NCBI RefSeq assembly: GCF_014805685.1
Contig: NC_060900.1
Span: 7,183,450 to 7,247,449, forward strand
Length of the DNA stretch: 64,000 nucleotides
From: Silurus meridionalis
Lineage: Eukaryota; Chordata; Actinopteri; Siluriformes; Siluridae
Direction: 5' to 3'
This document shows positions 11,176 through 24,487 of this stretch, in pieces. The notes below the pieces were generated by a model, which saw only the letters and a list, made by a program, of their open reading frames with translations, searched no databases and had not been told where the DNA came from. A program made the translations under genes and the position numbers. How positions within the stretch are numbered: position 1 is the first letter of the stretch; each line of letters opens with the position of its first letter.

Positions 11176-11574
11176 ACAACTATGCACTCTACCTTAAATA
11201 ATGTCCTGTATCTTACAGTAACAGGATATCGATGTGAAATAAATCAGTGTGACCTGGAGGTCATGGTGCCCTTGACAGCAGTACACTGCCTGTAAATGTG
11301 CAAAATGATACTAAACTGGGACACGGGGCAGAGCAGGAGAACAGAATGTGGTGTGTCAGACTGCTACAGTAGTATCCCATAGCTGTATATCGAAATCAAG
11401 CATTAACTGCATGGATGAATTAATAATGATCGGTATGTAAGCGTTCTGTTTATTCTTTTGCCTAGCCTTTGGCTTCATGTCTGCAACATTGCCACTTTTT
11501 AGTATTAATAATAATTTTATATTAATAGATAAACTACAATGGTTTACTTTAACCAAACAAATATATAATTGTAC

Positions 11575-12010
11575 AGAAATGAAACTATTTTTAATTGAAA
11601 AAAATCATCTCTTAGCATGAATTACAGCTTTACACATTCTTGCCATCTAGATAGTTAGTTTTTCCAAATATTCAGGTGGAATCATTTTTCCATGTCTCTT
11701 CGAAATCCTTAAAAAGGTGCTCTTCACTAATCGGATATTGCTTTTCGACCCCGTGCAAAAAGAAACCCTGACCCTGTTCAATATGATTTAGATTTGAATA
11801 CTGGGCAGGCAGTGATGGATAACACTCCAGTCGACTGTTTGTTATATGGTGATGTTGGTTCCAGTAAACCACAGTCCAGATTAATGTAGCCATGTTGCTT
11901 CAGTATTTATTTCACCCAGTATAAGTCTCCAATCCTCCCTGCTCCAAAACTACTTCAAATATTAAGCTTCCACCTCCATGTTTGACTGTGGGTGTGAGTC
12001 AGTCTGCTAA
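11575..12010 (-). mobile_element. Tc1-like transposon remnant
   Basis: The minus-strand frame 11672-11893 reads LPAQYSNLNHIEQ, a decayed form of the Tc1 signature PAQSPDLNPIE. It is preceded by VVYWNQHHHITNSR and followed by FKDFEETWK. A related copy is at 26.4-27.1 kb. Broken and inactive. Confidence 0.75.
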
Positions 12011-12417
12011 CATCTTTTCTCCTGTACTTCTTCTTACATAAGTTCTTCTGTTAGAGCCAGAAATGTCAAATTTGGACTACTTTTTTACACGTATTCACTA
12101 ATTCCTGTGCCTTTTACCTAGTTTGTTGTATATAAACAATAGGAACATGCATGTGCCTCACAAATGATTAAAGACTGTGTGCTTTTGACAGTGTATTAAT
12201 AATAGTTAATAGTTATTGTATAAAGTGTGCATACTGACTCATACTCATGTCAGATGCTTCGTTAAGTGTTTGTGAGCATAGCTGTATAATTTCAGTGTGC
12301 TGTTTTTTTACATTGTGGTCTGTTGTGTTGTTCCTGGGCTGCTCAGGTCCAGCTGGTTATAACAGATGCAGCAGTGGCATTGCTCAAGTAAGACACTGCT
12401 AATGACCTCATATCAGC

Positions 12418-13168
12418 ATGACAACCAACCTGGCTATGCTGGCTCAGCAGATAGTGACCACTGAGCAGGTAGCCAAGGTGAGTGACCTTTCTGTAAATCT
12501 GAGGGCAATATGGAGTGAGACACAAGCCTCTGTTCACACTGTAGAATTTTGTCCCTTCTTATTTCTTGAAATGGATTTATCCAATTTTTGATGATTATAT
12601 GTTATGATTGAGTTGAAAACATTTTCGAAAGAAGAAACAAGTTGACCTTTTCCTCATGCTCTAGAAGAATTTTCCCACTCCAGGTGAATGTATAACAAAT
12701 ACAATACAACAATTGTATTAGTTTCATTAGAAAGTTTCATCAGTCCCACCCATTTTAGGAGAAAGTTTAATCCATCCCAGGTGTGGTTTGATCAAGTGTG
12801 TTTGCTCAAGCAAGAAGTTACATGAATCCTTCTCAGTCCTGCAAAAATGATCTCATCATCATCCCACAGAAAGTTTGACCATCCCTTTTCCTTCAGCAGA
12901 AAGTCTGACCTGTCCTGTTTATTCAGGCAGAATGTTTGTCTAATCCCAACCCCCTTCAGCAGAAAGTGTGTTTTTAATGAATGACATTTGAGAAATTCCC
13001 TCAAAAAGTGATCCATCTAACCTGTTACTGAACCTGGACTTTCTCACCACATGCTCCCACTTGGATAAGAGTGTTCCTGTAACTTTTCAGTAGGATCCCA
13101 GTCCTAATGTAAGACTCTGTTATATGCTATGCACAAAGATTCAGGTAAACATTTCCATTTGCTATAGA

Positions 13169-13232
<64 letters not shown>

Positions 13233-16187
13233 TATGTATATTTATAATGGTAGGAGAGATGTTAGTGTTTAAGAGCAGATGGGCCTGTTGGATTAACTAG
13301 ACACATGATCTGCTTTGCTCACTTATTTTCTCTTTCAGACATTTGTCTCTGAGAAATGATGCTTGTTTCCGGGTAAAAGTTAGAAAGGAAGCTAACATAA
13401 ACAAGCCACACACCAGAAGCTAATGATACCATGTCTGGCATCTGACTATTTAGCTTTTAATATATGATTTCATAAATTTGAAAAACACACACACATATAT
13501 GTATAATATATAATATAATATATATATATATCTATATAATAAAAATTCTTCTACTTTATGTGACAGTCACTAGTGTGTATTTACTCGTCTCTTTGTGGCT
13601 CTTTGTATTGCACGACCCGTCTCCATGGCAACACGGCACTTGACCCGCAAAGGATGAGTTTAACGAGAGGACATCTTGCCCCCATTCTGTTATTTGCTCC
13701 ATGTGTGTGATATGCACGTTATGATTTTAAATGTCTAAGTGTGTCCGTGCGCTTTTCAGACGCAGGCATCTCCTACAGACAGCCCGGTGATGAGTGCTTC
13801 TCCACAGCACATTCAGATCATCTCCACTGACTCCTCTGTCACCACGCCACAGAGAATACAGGTACATGACTTTTATAACCCGCACATGTGTCACATTTAT
13901 AGGTAAGATTATGAAATAAATTAATCGTATTTCAGTTATGGGTGGAACGAAGGTGATAATGTCAGAGAAATAGTAGTAAAGTGCTGAAATAGGGTAAAGA
14001 AGTGTTTTTAGGTCAATGAAATGGCACGTTTTTGAATATTCTGCATCTTAGCTACTGTAATTTATTTTATGTGTAAGATTGGAGGACATCTGTTGTTCAG
14101 TGAATCCAACTTTCCTTTATTGTGGCCAATTGCATGCATTTATGTAAATTGTTTACCTGAAGGGAGACCAGTGGTCTTTTATTTCATTGCTTTTCTGAAT
14201 AATGAAGTAACAGCAAGATTTAGAAAAAAAGCATATGATGCAAACTGAATTGCAAATACACCCATGCCTCCTCTGTTCAGAAGAGGTGTAGAGGTGTGAC
14301 TAGGGACGGAAAAAAGTCACAGGAACGTGCTTCAAATGCGAAGCTATAAAGCCTGCGGCGAAAGTAAAGGTCACGATCATTAACAAGGGAATGTACAGGC
14401 GAACGTGTCGCAGTCAAAGCGACACCATTTACTGCATTCATTCTATTCGTCTTTGGAAACATACTTTACCCTGAATAAATCACAAATATTTTAATGATTC
14501 ATTTGTTTTTATAGTTGGGATTAGAACTAGCTGTCATTTGCTAGAAGGTACAATCAAGAATATTGCAAATACTAAAGTGATGACACAAGGCATCTTTTGG
14601 AAACAAACTATAATGGCTTCCAATTGTCTTATGAATAGTCATAAACTAATCACATCGGTTTAAGCATGAAAATGTAACCATTATCATTTACAGCATCATT
14701 TGGCGGATGGATTTAGCCAGAGCGACTTGCATTCATTTTGTTTATTTTACCAAGTAGTGTTCAAGGTCTTTTTTTTTTTTATATTAGTGGTGCTAGGATT
14801 TGAACTTGTGACCTTTCCAGTTAGAAGTCCAGTGTCTTCACCACTAGGCTGTCACTACTATTACAATTTTATGTAGCTAGGCCTTCACAAACTTAACTTG
14901 AATCTAGGGCCTTTCACTGTAGAGTTAGTTTTCGCTGAATGTTTAGAGAAAATTTATGAATGAAGACGTATTTATATATGCGTTTTTTTATTTCTTTTCT
15001 CATAAATGACATTGTGGGCCAAATCAAAAGTCACCATGGGCCAACTTTGGCTCATGGACCCTACATAGGGCATCTCTGGTTTAGAGAATGTAACTGAGGT
15101 ACAACCTCCTTTGCAAACAAGAGCTTATTAATACATTGCCGCACTGGAATTTAGCTCTCAATCAAAACATTATTGGTCTGTTCAGTAACTGTTGAGTTAC
15201 AGTGAGTAAGTGTGTGAAGACAGCAATGATAGTTTATTATTTATTATCGTGAAGACTGCAATGATCGTTTATTATCTAAATGCAAAGCATTTTAATAATC
15301 TATAATGCTTATTTGTTCTTTACAAATATTGCTTTTTATATCGATGCCTAGATGTTTTATATATTATTACATGTTACAAGTAAATGCAGATGAAATCATT
15401 AAATAGCTGTGATTTCTCAGTTTAGTTTTCCCGTGATGGAGCTCTGTTTTACATTATAGCACTAAATGCAATAGCACCGAGGAGTTCTTTATACTAATTT
15501 CATTCTTCTGATCCACATACTCAGATTGTGACGGATCAGCAGACGGGGCAGAAGATCCAGATTGTGACAGCTGTGGATCCGGCCAGCATGCCCAAACAGC
15601 AGTTTATCCTGGCTTCTCATGATGGAACTCCAACGGGCAAAGTCATCCTGGCATCCCCCAACAGCCCCAGCACTAAACAGCTCATCTTCACTACGACTGA
15701 CAGCCTGGTACCTGGTCGAATACAGGTACATACATGTAAATATGTACAGCGGAGAGTGTATAAAATACATGTTTTTTAAGCATTTATATCAAACAAACAA
15801 AGATGTTTGTTAGTTGTCTATGTGAGACAGCAGTGGAATGTAGCAGTGTGTGTGATACTGTTACATATGTATTGTGAGCACCACTATCTTTCTGTCATGA
15901 CCGTGCTCATACAGTAATCCATTACACAAATATCTGGTCCAAGGTTGTCTGATTATAATAACTAGTTTAAACGAGCCTATACTGTAACTTTTCCTTTGTG
16001 TGCTGGTGCAGTTCGTCACAGATGCAGTCTCGGTGGAGAGGATTCTGGGTAAAGGAGGGGAGGTGGGCCGACCGCAGCCTGTAGAGTACTGCGTTGTGTG
16101 TGGAGACAAAGCCTCAGGTAAAAACGCATACAAATGTACATGAACAACTTGCTTGCTCTTGCAAGTTTGCTAACTCGCCATGTACAA

Positions 16188-16252
<65 letters not shown>

Positions 16253-18641
16253 AGGGAGGCACTATGGAGCTGTAAGCTGTGAGGGTTGCAAGGGTTTCTT
16301 CAAGCGAAGTGTCAGGAAAAGTCTGACCTACAGTTGCCGCAGCAACCAAGACTGCGTAGTCAACAAGCACCACCGCAACCGCTGTCAGTTCTGCCGCCTC
16401 AGAAAGTGCCTTGAGATGGGCATGAAGATGGAGTGTGGGTGGATGTTTTTTCTTTACGCATTCATACTTTCATTTGATTTTTCTTTCCCCATTCACTATA
16501 ACCTTCACTGAAACCATTCACTTTATTGCGATAAAGCTAGGCATATATGGATATAAAAAAATAACTCTTCACTTCTTTTTTGGAAAGGTTGTTGGAAACA
16601 TTCTTTTGAGATGCGGTGAATGGGAGGTTCAACCACATCCCAAAAGGTGTTCTGTTGAATTCAGATTCGGTGACTGGGAAGTTTGAGCATTATTATACTT
16701 TAAGTAACCATTAGAAGATGGGTAAATTGTGACCATAAAAGGATGCACAGAAAAATTGATAGAGAGGGGGAGGGGTGGCAGGAAGAGAAAACCATTAGAT
16801 ATTCCGTGTTCATATTGTTATTTAATAGTTAATTACACTGCAGTGTGATCAGAAACCAACCAGTGGCAAAATGAAAGCAATTATTTTTTTGATGGATAAA
16901 AATTCCATGTCTTCCTCTCGAGTTAATGAGCTCCTAACGCTAGTGCCAAAACCCGGCTTAATTTTTTTTTCTCCATTGGCTAGTTTCACTTTTCAGTGCT
17001 TTTATTTTCACATTTACACACACTTCTTGGGATGTTTTATCCTCTCTGCTAATCACTGTGGGAGAGAACACTCTAGTAAAACCACACACAGGTGTGTGAT
17101 CCTAACCACTCATTTCCTTCGTCTCCCCCTTCCATTCCAAATTCACACCTTCGCTGCAACAATCACATATTGTTTCCCATTTCTAATGGTTGATGAACGT
17201 TACCTGAAGGCCCATATTTTTTGCATTTGTGCGTGTGTGTGTATTCATGTGTGTGAGATCATGTTAACCTGGCTTTGTGTTTGTGTGGCATTGTAGCTGT
17301 GCAGAGTGAGAGGAAGCCATTAGACCTGCCCAGAGAAAAACCTGCTAATTGTGCTGCCTCAACTGAGAAGATCTACATCCGAAAAGATTTGCGGAGTCCC
17401 CTAATAGCAACCCCAACTTTCATCACAGACAAAGACGGCACACGGTACCACACACTGACTTCTAAACCCTAAAATACCCCCTTTTTTTTGCATAATACTG
17501 TCTCTAAATCCCAAATATAAACCATATATTATGATCCTTTATGTATTACCACTGGTACCACAGTGCCAAGAATTTTGAGACTTATCTTATATTTTATTTT
17601 TTTTATTTCTCCTATCTCCTAAGTTTTCCACAGGGTCTTAAAAAGCCTAAAAAAGTCTAAAATGTAAAAATTTTTTTTTTTCTGTTCTAGGTCTTTAATC
17701 ATTTTAAACAGGTTTTAATTTTCTTATGTTCATGTAACGCTAGCCATAATGCTCATTAAAATGCTCCCGCAGCACTTGTTTTTTTGTTTGTTTCCTTCCG
17801 CGGTGGTGGTGTTCTTTCTTTTTGCTAGTCCAACTATAATTCTCTGTATCACAACTCTCTTGGATTTTACCATTGACGTAAAAAACTATTTTATTTTTCA
17901 ACTATGGGGAAGTGCAAGTTTAGGGTCTTTTAAAAATTCTTGAATTTGACTTGGTGAAACCTGCAGAAACCCTGTATCCTGACTGTTTAAATTGTATATA
18001 TTTTCTATAGCTCTGGATTATTGGATCCTGGGATGCTGGTGAACATCCAGCAGCCCGTCATTCAAGCCGATGGCACATTACTCTTAGCAACAGACACCAA
18101 GGTAATATCTTTTTGGATACCATTTTTTAACAAATGAGCATTTTTATGTACCTGTCATCATGGAAACCAATGTATTGTTTAGCCAGGTCTAATTAAGATA
18201 AAGTCTGATCTTGGGTTCATTTACATAATGTGTGAATTAATAATCCTGATTTGATTTGACCTTTAGGCAGAGACCGCTCATGGGGATTTGGGTACATTGG
18301 CCAACGTGGTTACATCATTAGCCAGTCTTGGCGATTCACTCAGTAATGGGGACGGGGACATTTCAGTCAGCCAGCAGGAGGAGTCTGCCAGTGAAATCAC
18401 ACGGTACTGACTTTTGTGTGTGTGTGTGTGTGAGGGAGAGAATGGGAGAGAGTGGGAGAGAGAAAGAGAGAGAAAGGGAGAGAGAAAAAGAGAGACAAAG
18501 AAAGACAGAAGAAGAGAGAGAAGGCATCTGTGTTTAAAAAAAAAAACAGAAATCCTACTAAGAAAATGTGGGTTAAAGCAGTGGTTCCCAACTGCTTTTA
18601 TTTTTTTTACCCCATTTTACCACTGAAAATCTTTTAAAAAT

Positions 18642-18673
<32 letters not shown>

Positions 18674-20210
18674 CACCCTAATTCACACTAGCAGACACAT
18701 AACCGAAGAACAAACAAGAGCAAATTCAAATCTATTAACATGAATATTGTTTAATCAGAGATTGAATGTATTATTGCATTTTTTTCCCAATAGTTAAAAC
18801 ACAACGATAACTATTGCATAATGACTATTTGCGTACTTTAAGTTATGCATGTTTTTTTCCAAGCGTATTTGTATATTCCTGATTGAATTAAGCCCTTGTT
18901 TAATTGTTAATGTGAACTCTGGGCCTGCATATCTAGGGCTATAGATTGGATATTAGGCATGATTTTCATGACAGCCAGAGGAAAGTCATTGTGCACTTCC
19001 AGCTTGTTGCGTGCCTTCATTTTGCCCAGAGATGGTTGCCCGTAGGCATTTGGCGACATCCGAAAATCATGATTTCATCTCCTCCTGTAGCTGTTCCATG
19101 TGATGTGTGAACTCTTTGCTCAAGGATTTAGGTAAATTTCCCCCAGTCTGTTTGAGAAGTGATGGAAATGATTGTAGGTTACGTTTTATCAGTTAATTTT
19201 TTCCTGAAGTCGACTTTCTGCACAAATGCATTAATAATTTACTTGCATTATTGCACATTTGCATCTGCTCTCTTTATACAGTGAAACAAAAGAGAGCCTT
19301 TTCCGTCAAACGGGCATTTAAACCTTTATTTTCCCCTGTCATTGAAGCAGCTCCATCTGTGCAGCATGAATTATAAATTATTATAGAGAATGTGATGCTT
19401 GGTGAAGTATGTGTCAATTGCGTGGAAAATATCCTCTCCTCGTATTGTTGTAGGCAAATTCGTTAACAAAAGTAAGTCCTGCTTTATTTCGGTGTCTTCA
19501 GTGTACTGCACGTATGCAACGAGGACTGCTTTATCTGCCACAGTAGAGGTTTCGTCAAGTTGGATAGAAAATAGGTACATCTTTAATTTTTCAACCAACG
19601 TGTTTTTAACATCATTTGCGTTCTGTCGATTCTTTCTTTTATTGTATTATTGGAGAGAGGTTCCATTTTTAGTTTTTAAGCCATCTGTGCCCCACACAAT
19701 ATTTTTACACATGCTGGTTTGACCAGGGTTTCCTCAATGTTGTGTGTATTTTTGGATTGGGCAATTAGGAGAACACACTCGAAGGATGCAACCGACATCT
19801 GCCTTTTTTTTATTTCCAGCTCTAGTCAAAGCATCTCTTATATTATAGGATGACATTTTTTTTCCTTAGGTGTCGATGGGTGTTTTGGTGCTCTACAACC
19901 TTCTTAGTTTGCAGGGCTTCATGCTTTTATTCATTAGTCTCCCACCACAGATTACACACTCAATCCTCATCTTGTCTATTGATTCATTAAAACCGAATTC
20001 AAGATAACTGTCCAAATAAGTATTTTTCTTTTTACCGCATTAATTTATATCTTCTCTCTGGCGTTTTGCCATATTTTCTCTTTGCTGCACCTTTTTTTTT
20101 AATTGCGACTGTATGGTCGTAAAAAAAAAAAAAAAAAACGAGTGCCCTAGGCGACCCATCAAAAATCTTTAGCGACCCCTAGTGGGGGTTGGGAACCAGT
20201 GGGTTAAAGG

Positions 20211-20308
<98 letters not shown>

Positions 20309-22990
20309 AGGAGAGTTTATTGTTAAAGCATACATTATGTTAATGTTTGCACTGAAATAAGTGTGTATGTGTGCACACAGTGCCTTTGACACTCTGGCCA
20401 AAGCGTTAAATCCTAATGATGAGGGAGAGGGGCAGAGCCTCTCGGAGGCGGAGTGTGTGGGCGGAGCAACCATACAGGTCATCAGCAGAGATCAGGTCAC
20501 ACCTCTTATAGAAGTGGAGGGTCCTCTGCTCACGGACACCCACGTCAACTTTAAGGTACGTCTCTACACACAAGTGAAACGTCACTGCCGTGTGTTATGT
20601 GTTTATTACACCGGATTGTTAATAGGTTCATAACAGATGAATACTACAGAAGGGAATGTAGAGGCACACCCAAATTACCTGTCCACAGGTTAGCAGTAAT
20701 GTTCGACAGTTAGGAGGGTATTGGCACCGAATTTAGATGACTTGTACAGACAGGAATTATCGATCACAAGACTTCACCTGTCTTAAAGTCCTCCACCTTT
20801 TCTATATCTCTCTTCTATTTTCCGCTTACGAGACGGCGCCTTAATCTCTCTGATGGCAACCTCTTATTGGTGCAGCAATTCTCAATAACACACCAATGAA
20901 TGGAAACGGCACCTGCAATTACAGAAAGCCAAGAAGGAATAAAGAAAGAAAAACAAAAAATTAATAGCACACAGGATGAGTTACTTTATCCTTATGGTCC
21001 TGCAGCAACAGCACTGCCCCAGCCTCAACTTGCACATCAACCTTGGGCTGAAACAACAAGAACCAAACTGACATTATTCGAGTGTTGTAGCATTGTGATT
21101 TCTTGCATATTGTCTTGCATATTTCATCCATATAAAGCTAATTTGAAATAAAAAAAGGCACCAAGTGGTGTCCAAGCAACACTATCCATAAAATAACAGT
21201 AAAACATAATGAAGAAAAAAAACCTAGTGGTTTAATGGGGGGAAAAATCTAACCATGTAAAATAAGCATAAATTTAAAAAAAAAAGCATGCAAGTGTAAA
21301 CCTGCCTAACTATTTCAGAAAGGAAGAGTATACGAATCTCTATCTTTGTGTCCTTTCCTCTATAGCTCACAATGCCCAGTCCGATGCCTGAGTATCTGAA
21401 TGTCCATTATATTTGCGAGTCTGCGTCTCGTCTGCTGTTTCTCTCCATGCACTGGGCGCGCTCCATCCCAGCCTTCCTAGCACTTGGGTGAGAGACACTT
21501 GTGCGTTTTTGCATTGTTCAGACTTGGTATTAAAATCCATATGAAGTGTTTTGATTGCAGTGGTTAGTACAGGGCACGTTTTAATATATATTTCATTGTG
21601 GAGTGTGGTTTGAGTGTTTTTGTGAAGTGTATTTGAGTGTGGTGTGGACATTAGTGCTCATTCAGCCAAAAGGGTGTTAGTAAAGTCAGGTGCTAATGTA
21701 GGGTGAGGAGACCTGGCATTCAGTCAGCATTCCAATTCATCCCAGAGGTGTTCAATACGGTTGAGTTCAGAGATCTATCATAGGCCACTTAAGATCTTTG
21801 ACTAAATCCTATGTAAACCATTGTGCACAGAAACATTTTCATGCTGGAACTGTTTAGTTCTCCTAATTAAGTGAGAGAAATATTTAATGCTACCGCTTCC
21901 AAAAACATCCTATACAATCGTGTGCCTCCAACTGGGCGGCAATAACGTGGGGAAGAACCACATATGACTGGCCAATAATTGTGCCTATATCATCTACATA
22001 TTTGCATTTGTGTGTTGCAGGCAGGAGTGTAACACGTCTCTGGTGCGGGCGTGTTGGAACGAGCTGTTCACACTCGGTCTGGCACAGTGTGCTCAGGTCA
22101 TGAGTCTCTCCACTATCCTGGCTGCCATTGTCAACCATCTGCAGGGCAGCATACAGGAGGGTATGTCACCTTTATACTGCCACAAAGAGGAGTAGCAGCG
22201 TGTGGTTTAAAATGTAAAAACATTTGTTACAGTTTAGTCATTTTTTTACATTTGAAAGTCCTTATTGTTCCAGTAATTAATCTTAGCTTTATTACTTAAA
22301 GACAAGCTCTCTGGTGAACGAGTGAAGTTGGTGATGGAGCACATTTGGAAGCTGCAGGAGTTTTGTAACAGCATGGCCAAGCTCGAGACGGACGGCTATG
22401 AGTACGCCTACCTGAAAGCCATCGTCCTTTTCAGTCCAGGTGAACACACTTTCTCAACACTCATCCTACGCAGTCCAGGGAATTATAAATTTTTGATCTT
22501 GCTAATTGTTCAGAAAGAATTCAACTATGACAGTAAGCAGCAAAATGGCATAACATTATGACATTATAACAATATGACCGGTGATTAACACTGATTATCT
22601 CTTTATCATTGCACCTGCTGTTGGGTGGGATATTATTAGGCAGCAAGTTAACATTTTGTCCTCAAAGTTGATGTGTTGGAAGCAGGAAAAATAGGAAAGC
22701 GTAAGGATTTGAAAGTTTAACAAGGGCCAATTGTGATGTCTAGACGACTGGGTCAGAGCATCTCCAAAACTGCAGCTCTTGTGGGCTGTTGGGGTCTGCA
22801 GTGGTCAGTATCTATCAAAAGTGGTCCAAGGAAGGACCAGTGGTGAAAACGGCAACAGGGTCGTAGGCGGCCGAGGCTCATTGATGCACATGGGAAGAGA
22901 ACGCTGCTCGTGTGGTCCGATACAACAGACAAGCTCCTGTAGCTCAAACTGCTGAGAAGTTAATGCTGTTAATGAATGATGATCTATGTA

Positions 22991-23063
<73 letters not shown>

Positions 23064-23945
23064 ACACAATATATCTGGAAAGTATTCAGTGTTTCACCTT
23101 TTCCACAGTTTATGTTACAGCCTTATCCCAAAATTGATTAAATTCATTATTTTCCTTAAAATTCTACAAACAATACCTAATAATGACAACATAAAAGAAG
23201 TTTGTTTGTAATTTTTTAAAATGTATTAAATCACATGAACATAAGTATTCACAGCCTTTGCTCAGTACTTTGTTGCAGTACCTTTGGCACTAATTATAGT
23301 CTCAAGTCTTTTTGTTTGATGCTACAAGCTTGGCACACCTATTTTGGGGCTTTGGGTTTCTCCCATTTTTTTTTTTTTTTTTTTTGTAGAACCTCTCAAG
23401 CTCCATAAGGTTTGATGGGGAGTGTCGATGCACAGCTAGTTTCAGATCTCTCCAGAGATGTTCAATCGTATTCTGTCTGGGCCACTCAAGGACATTCCCA
23501 GAGTTGTCCAGTAGCCACTCCTTTGTTATCCTGGCTGTGTGCTTAGGGGTGTTGTCCTGTTGAAAGATGAACCATCACCCCAGTTTGATGTCCAGAGTTC
23601 CTGCCGCTAAAAAACATAATGGCCAAGTGATGAGCCATGCCTGGTTTTCTTGATGCTTGGCATTCAGGCCAAAGAGTTCAATCTTTGTTTCTCATGGTCT
23701 GTGAATCCTTCAGGTGCCTTTGGCAAACTTCAGAAGGCAAACCATACAGGCATGATTGGTGGAGTGCTTCAGATATTGTTGTTCTTCTGGAACATTCTCC
23801 TCCCTCCACAGAGAAACTCTGGAGCTCTTTCAGAGTGACCATCGGGTTCTTGGTTACCTCCCGGATTAAGGCTCTTCTCCCCTGATATTTGAGTGTCATG
23901 GCAACGGCTGTAATTCTTAAGTATATGTGTTTTTAAATACATATG

Positions 23946-24007
<62 letters not shown>

Positions 24008-24487
24008 AAATGGACTCACAAGCTTTACCTTTTTCTATCATGAAGTTAATTAAACTAATACAAATGCTTGTCACGTAAGCAAGAAAAACACAAAGTTTAA
24101 TCTCCTTCTTCAATTTATAAGACCATCCAGGCTTGAACAGCAGCAGTCAGATCGAGAAGTTCCAGGAGAAAGCGCAAATGGAGCTGCAGGATTATGTCCA
24201 GAAGACTTATCCAGATGACACTTACAGGTCTGTACATTGATCTTCATCTCGCTCACCTCACAGCTCCTCATCTCTTTCCTGTTTTAATTGCTTCTTCTAA
24301 TTGAAATGGCAGACTGGCGCGAACTCTGATGCGTCTGCCAGCACTGCGTCTGATGAGCTCAAGCATAACGGAAGAACTCTTCTTCACGGGGCTTATCGGA
24401 AACGTTCCCATCGACAGCATTATCCCGTACATCCTCAAAATGGAAACCGCTGACTACAACAGCCAAATCAGCGGCCCTACGGCGTGA
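12418..24487 (+). CDS. nr2c2: Nuclear receptor subfamily 2 group C member 2 (TR4)
   Basis: Orphan nuclear receptor that binds AGGTCA direct repeats as homodimer or NR2C1 heterodimer. Coding exons, all GT-AG and in frame: 12418-12477, 13760-13861, 15525-15725, 16012-16117, 16255-16434, 17297-17444, 18011-18101, 18267-18403, 20381-20555, 21366-21487, 22021-22160, 22302-22439, 24122-24227, 24313-24487; 626 aa (human long form 615). The start is [20 protein letters not shown]. Exons 3-5 give the N-terminal region with [18 protein letters not shown]. The two-zinc-finger DBD (about 146-213) has [14 protein letters not shown] and P-box [10 protein letters not shown]. The hinge is [20 protein letters not shown]. 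The LBD (about 370-620) has [20 protein letters not shown], the [12 protein letters not shown] segment and the C-terminal [19 protein letters not shown]. No frameshift or lost cysteine. Introns hold many transposons. Identity versus NR2C1 rests on the close match to TR4 throughout. Confidence 0.97.
13172..13231. repeat. (TA)n microsatellite
   Basis: About 30 TA units in NR2C2 intron 2; a second, shorter TA-rich stretch lies at 13495-13540. Confidence 0.95.
14690..14870 (-). mobile_element. tRNA-derived SINE
   Basis: On the minus strand, GTGACAGCCTAGTGGTGAAG (box A-like) and GTTCAAATCCTAGCACCACT (box B) are followed by an interrupted body. It is a different SINE family from that at 10985, and is in NR2C2 intron 3. 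Confidence 0.75.
14995..15080. repeat. Interspersed repeat shared with 30465-30530
   Basis: GTCACCATGGGCCAACTTTGGC...GGGCATCTCTG recurs as GTCACCATTGGCCAGCTTTGGC...GGGCATCTCTG at 30465-30530 in MRPS25 intron 1. It is probably the end of a DNA-element family; not named. Confidence 0.6.
16192..16250. repeat. (GT)n microsatellite abutting an exon acceptor
   Basis: About 29 GT units end 4 nt before the DBD exon at 16255; only TTAG lies between. It replaces the usual pyrimidine tract. Confidence 0.95.
18414..18522. repeat. (GT)n then GA-rich low-complexity tract
   Basis: GT units at 18414-18432, then a purine tract (GAGA, GAAAGAGA, GACAAAGAAAGACA). It starts 10 nt after the donor of the exon ending at 18403. 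Confidence 0.9.
18579..20201 (-). mobile_element. hAT-family transposon with intact ends and 8-bp target duplication
   Basis: The left end CAGTGGTTCCCAACTG and right end GGGTTGGGAACCAGTG form terminal inverted repeats with one mismatch near the tip. The 8-bp GGTTAAAG occurs directly outside both ends (18571-18578 and 20202-20209). Inside, the minus-strand frame 19371-19598 reads [20 protein letters not shown] and later [12 protein letters not shown], a piece of hAT transposase of the SCAND3/ZBED5-like type. Most of the ORF is broken. It sits in the NR2C2 intron between exons 18267-18403 and 20381-20555. Confidence 0.9.
18639..18676. repeat. (CA)n microsatellite
   Basis: CA units with one CG interruption, inside the hAT element. 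Confidence 0.9.
20213..20299. repeat. (GT)n microsatellite
   Basis: About 43 GT units, then GAGAGAGA. It starts 4 nt after the hAT target-site duplication. Confidence 0.95.
21690..21975 (-). mobile_element. Tc1-like transposon 3' fragment
   Basis: The minus strand encodes a remnant of [12 protein letters not shown] (from CTCAACCGTATTGAACACCT) and continues to a fish Tc1-type 3' end with TGTGGTTCTTCCCCACG. It ends about 45 nt before the exon at 22021. Confidence 0.7.
22611..22975 (+). mobile_element. Tc1-like transposase N-terminal fragment
   Basis: Nucleotides around 22691-22970 read, with small breaks, as GKRKDLK, then [34 protein letters not shown] and RLIDAH: the helix-turn-helix DNA-binding part of a common fish Tc1 transposase. 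A second copy lies at 38130-38430. Confidence 0.8.
22995..23059. repeat. (GT)n microsatellite
   Basis: About 32 GT units between two Tc1 fragments. Confidence 0.95.
23065..23905 (-). mobile_element. Tc1-like transposon, internally deleted
   Basis: Left end CTGGAAAGTATTCAGTGTTTC and internal text typical of a fish Tc1 element (TCCAGAGATGTTCAATCGTA). The minus-strand frame 23678-23899 reads [25 protein letters not shown]-like CLYGLPSE, then [12 protein letters not shown]. The catalytic middle and C-terminal parts are partly deleted. Confidence 0.85.
23953..24004. repeat. (TA)n microsatellite
   Basis: About 26 TA units in the last-but-one NR2C2 intron. Confidence 0.95.

Larger units (their letters stand above)
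9202..12346 (+). other. NR2C2 intron 1
   Basis: Long first intron. It holds the rest of the CpG island, a TA microsatellite (10174-10221), a repeat-like stretch from about 10440 (AGTACCTGAAAATC...ACTTGAGTAAAA, common in fish DNA-element relics), a SINE and a Tc1 remnant, annotated separately. It ends at the acceptor TGCTCAG (12346); exon 2 then has 71 nt of 5' UTR. Confidence 0.7.

Noticed and set aside
10985..14870. tRNA genes (box A and box B visible)
   Set aside because: Body sequence and lack of a foldable cloverleaf show tRNA-derived SINEs, not tRNA genes.
20204..20482. 92-codon minus frame ending in poly-His-Thr
   Set aside because: Product of the (GT)n microsatellite and antisense to NR2C2 coding exon 20381-20555.
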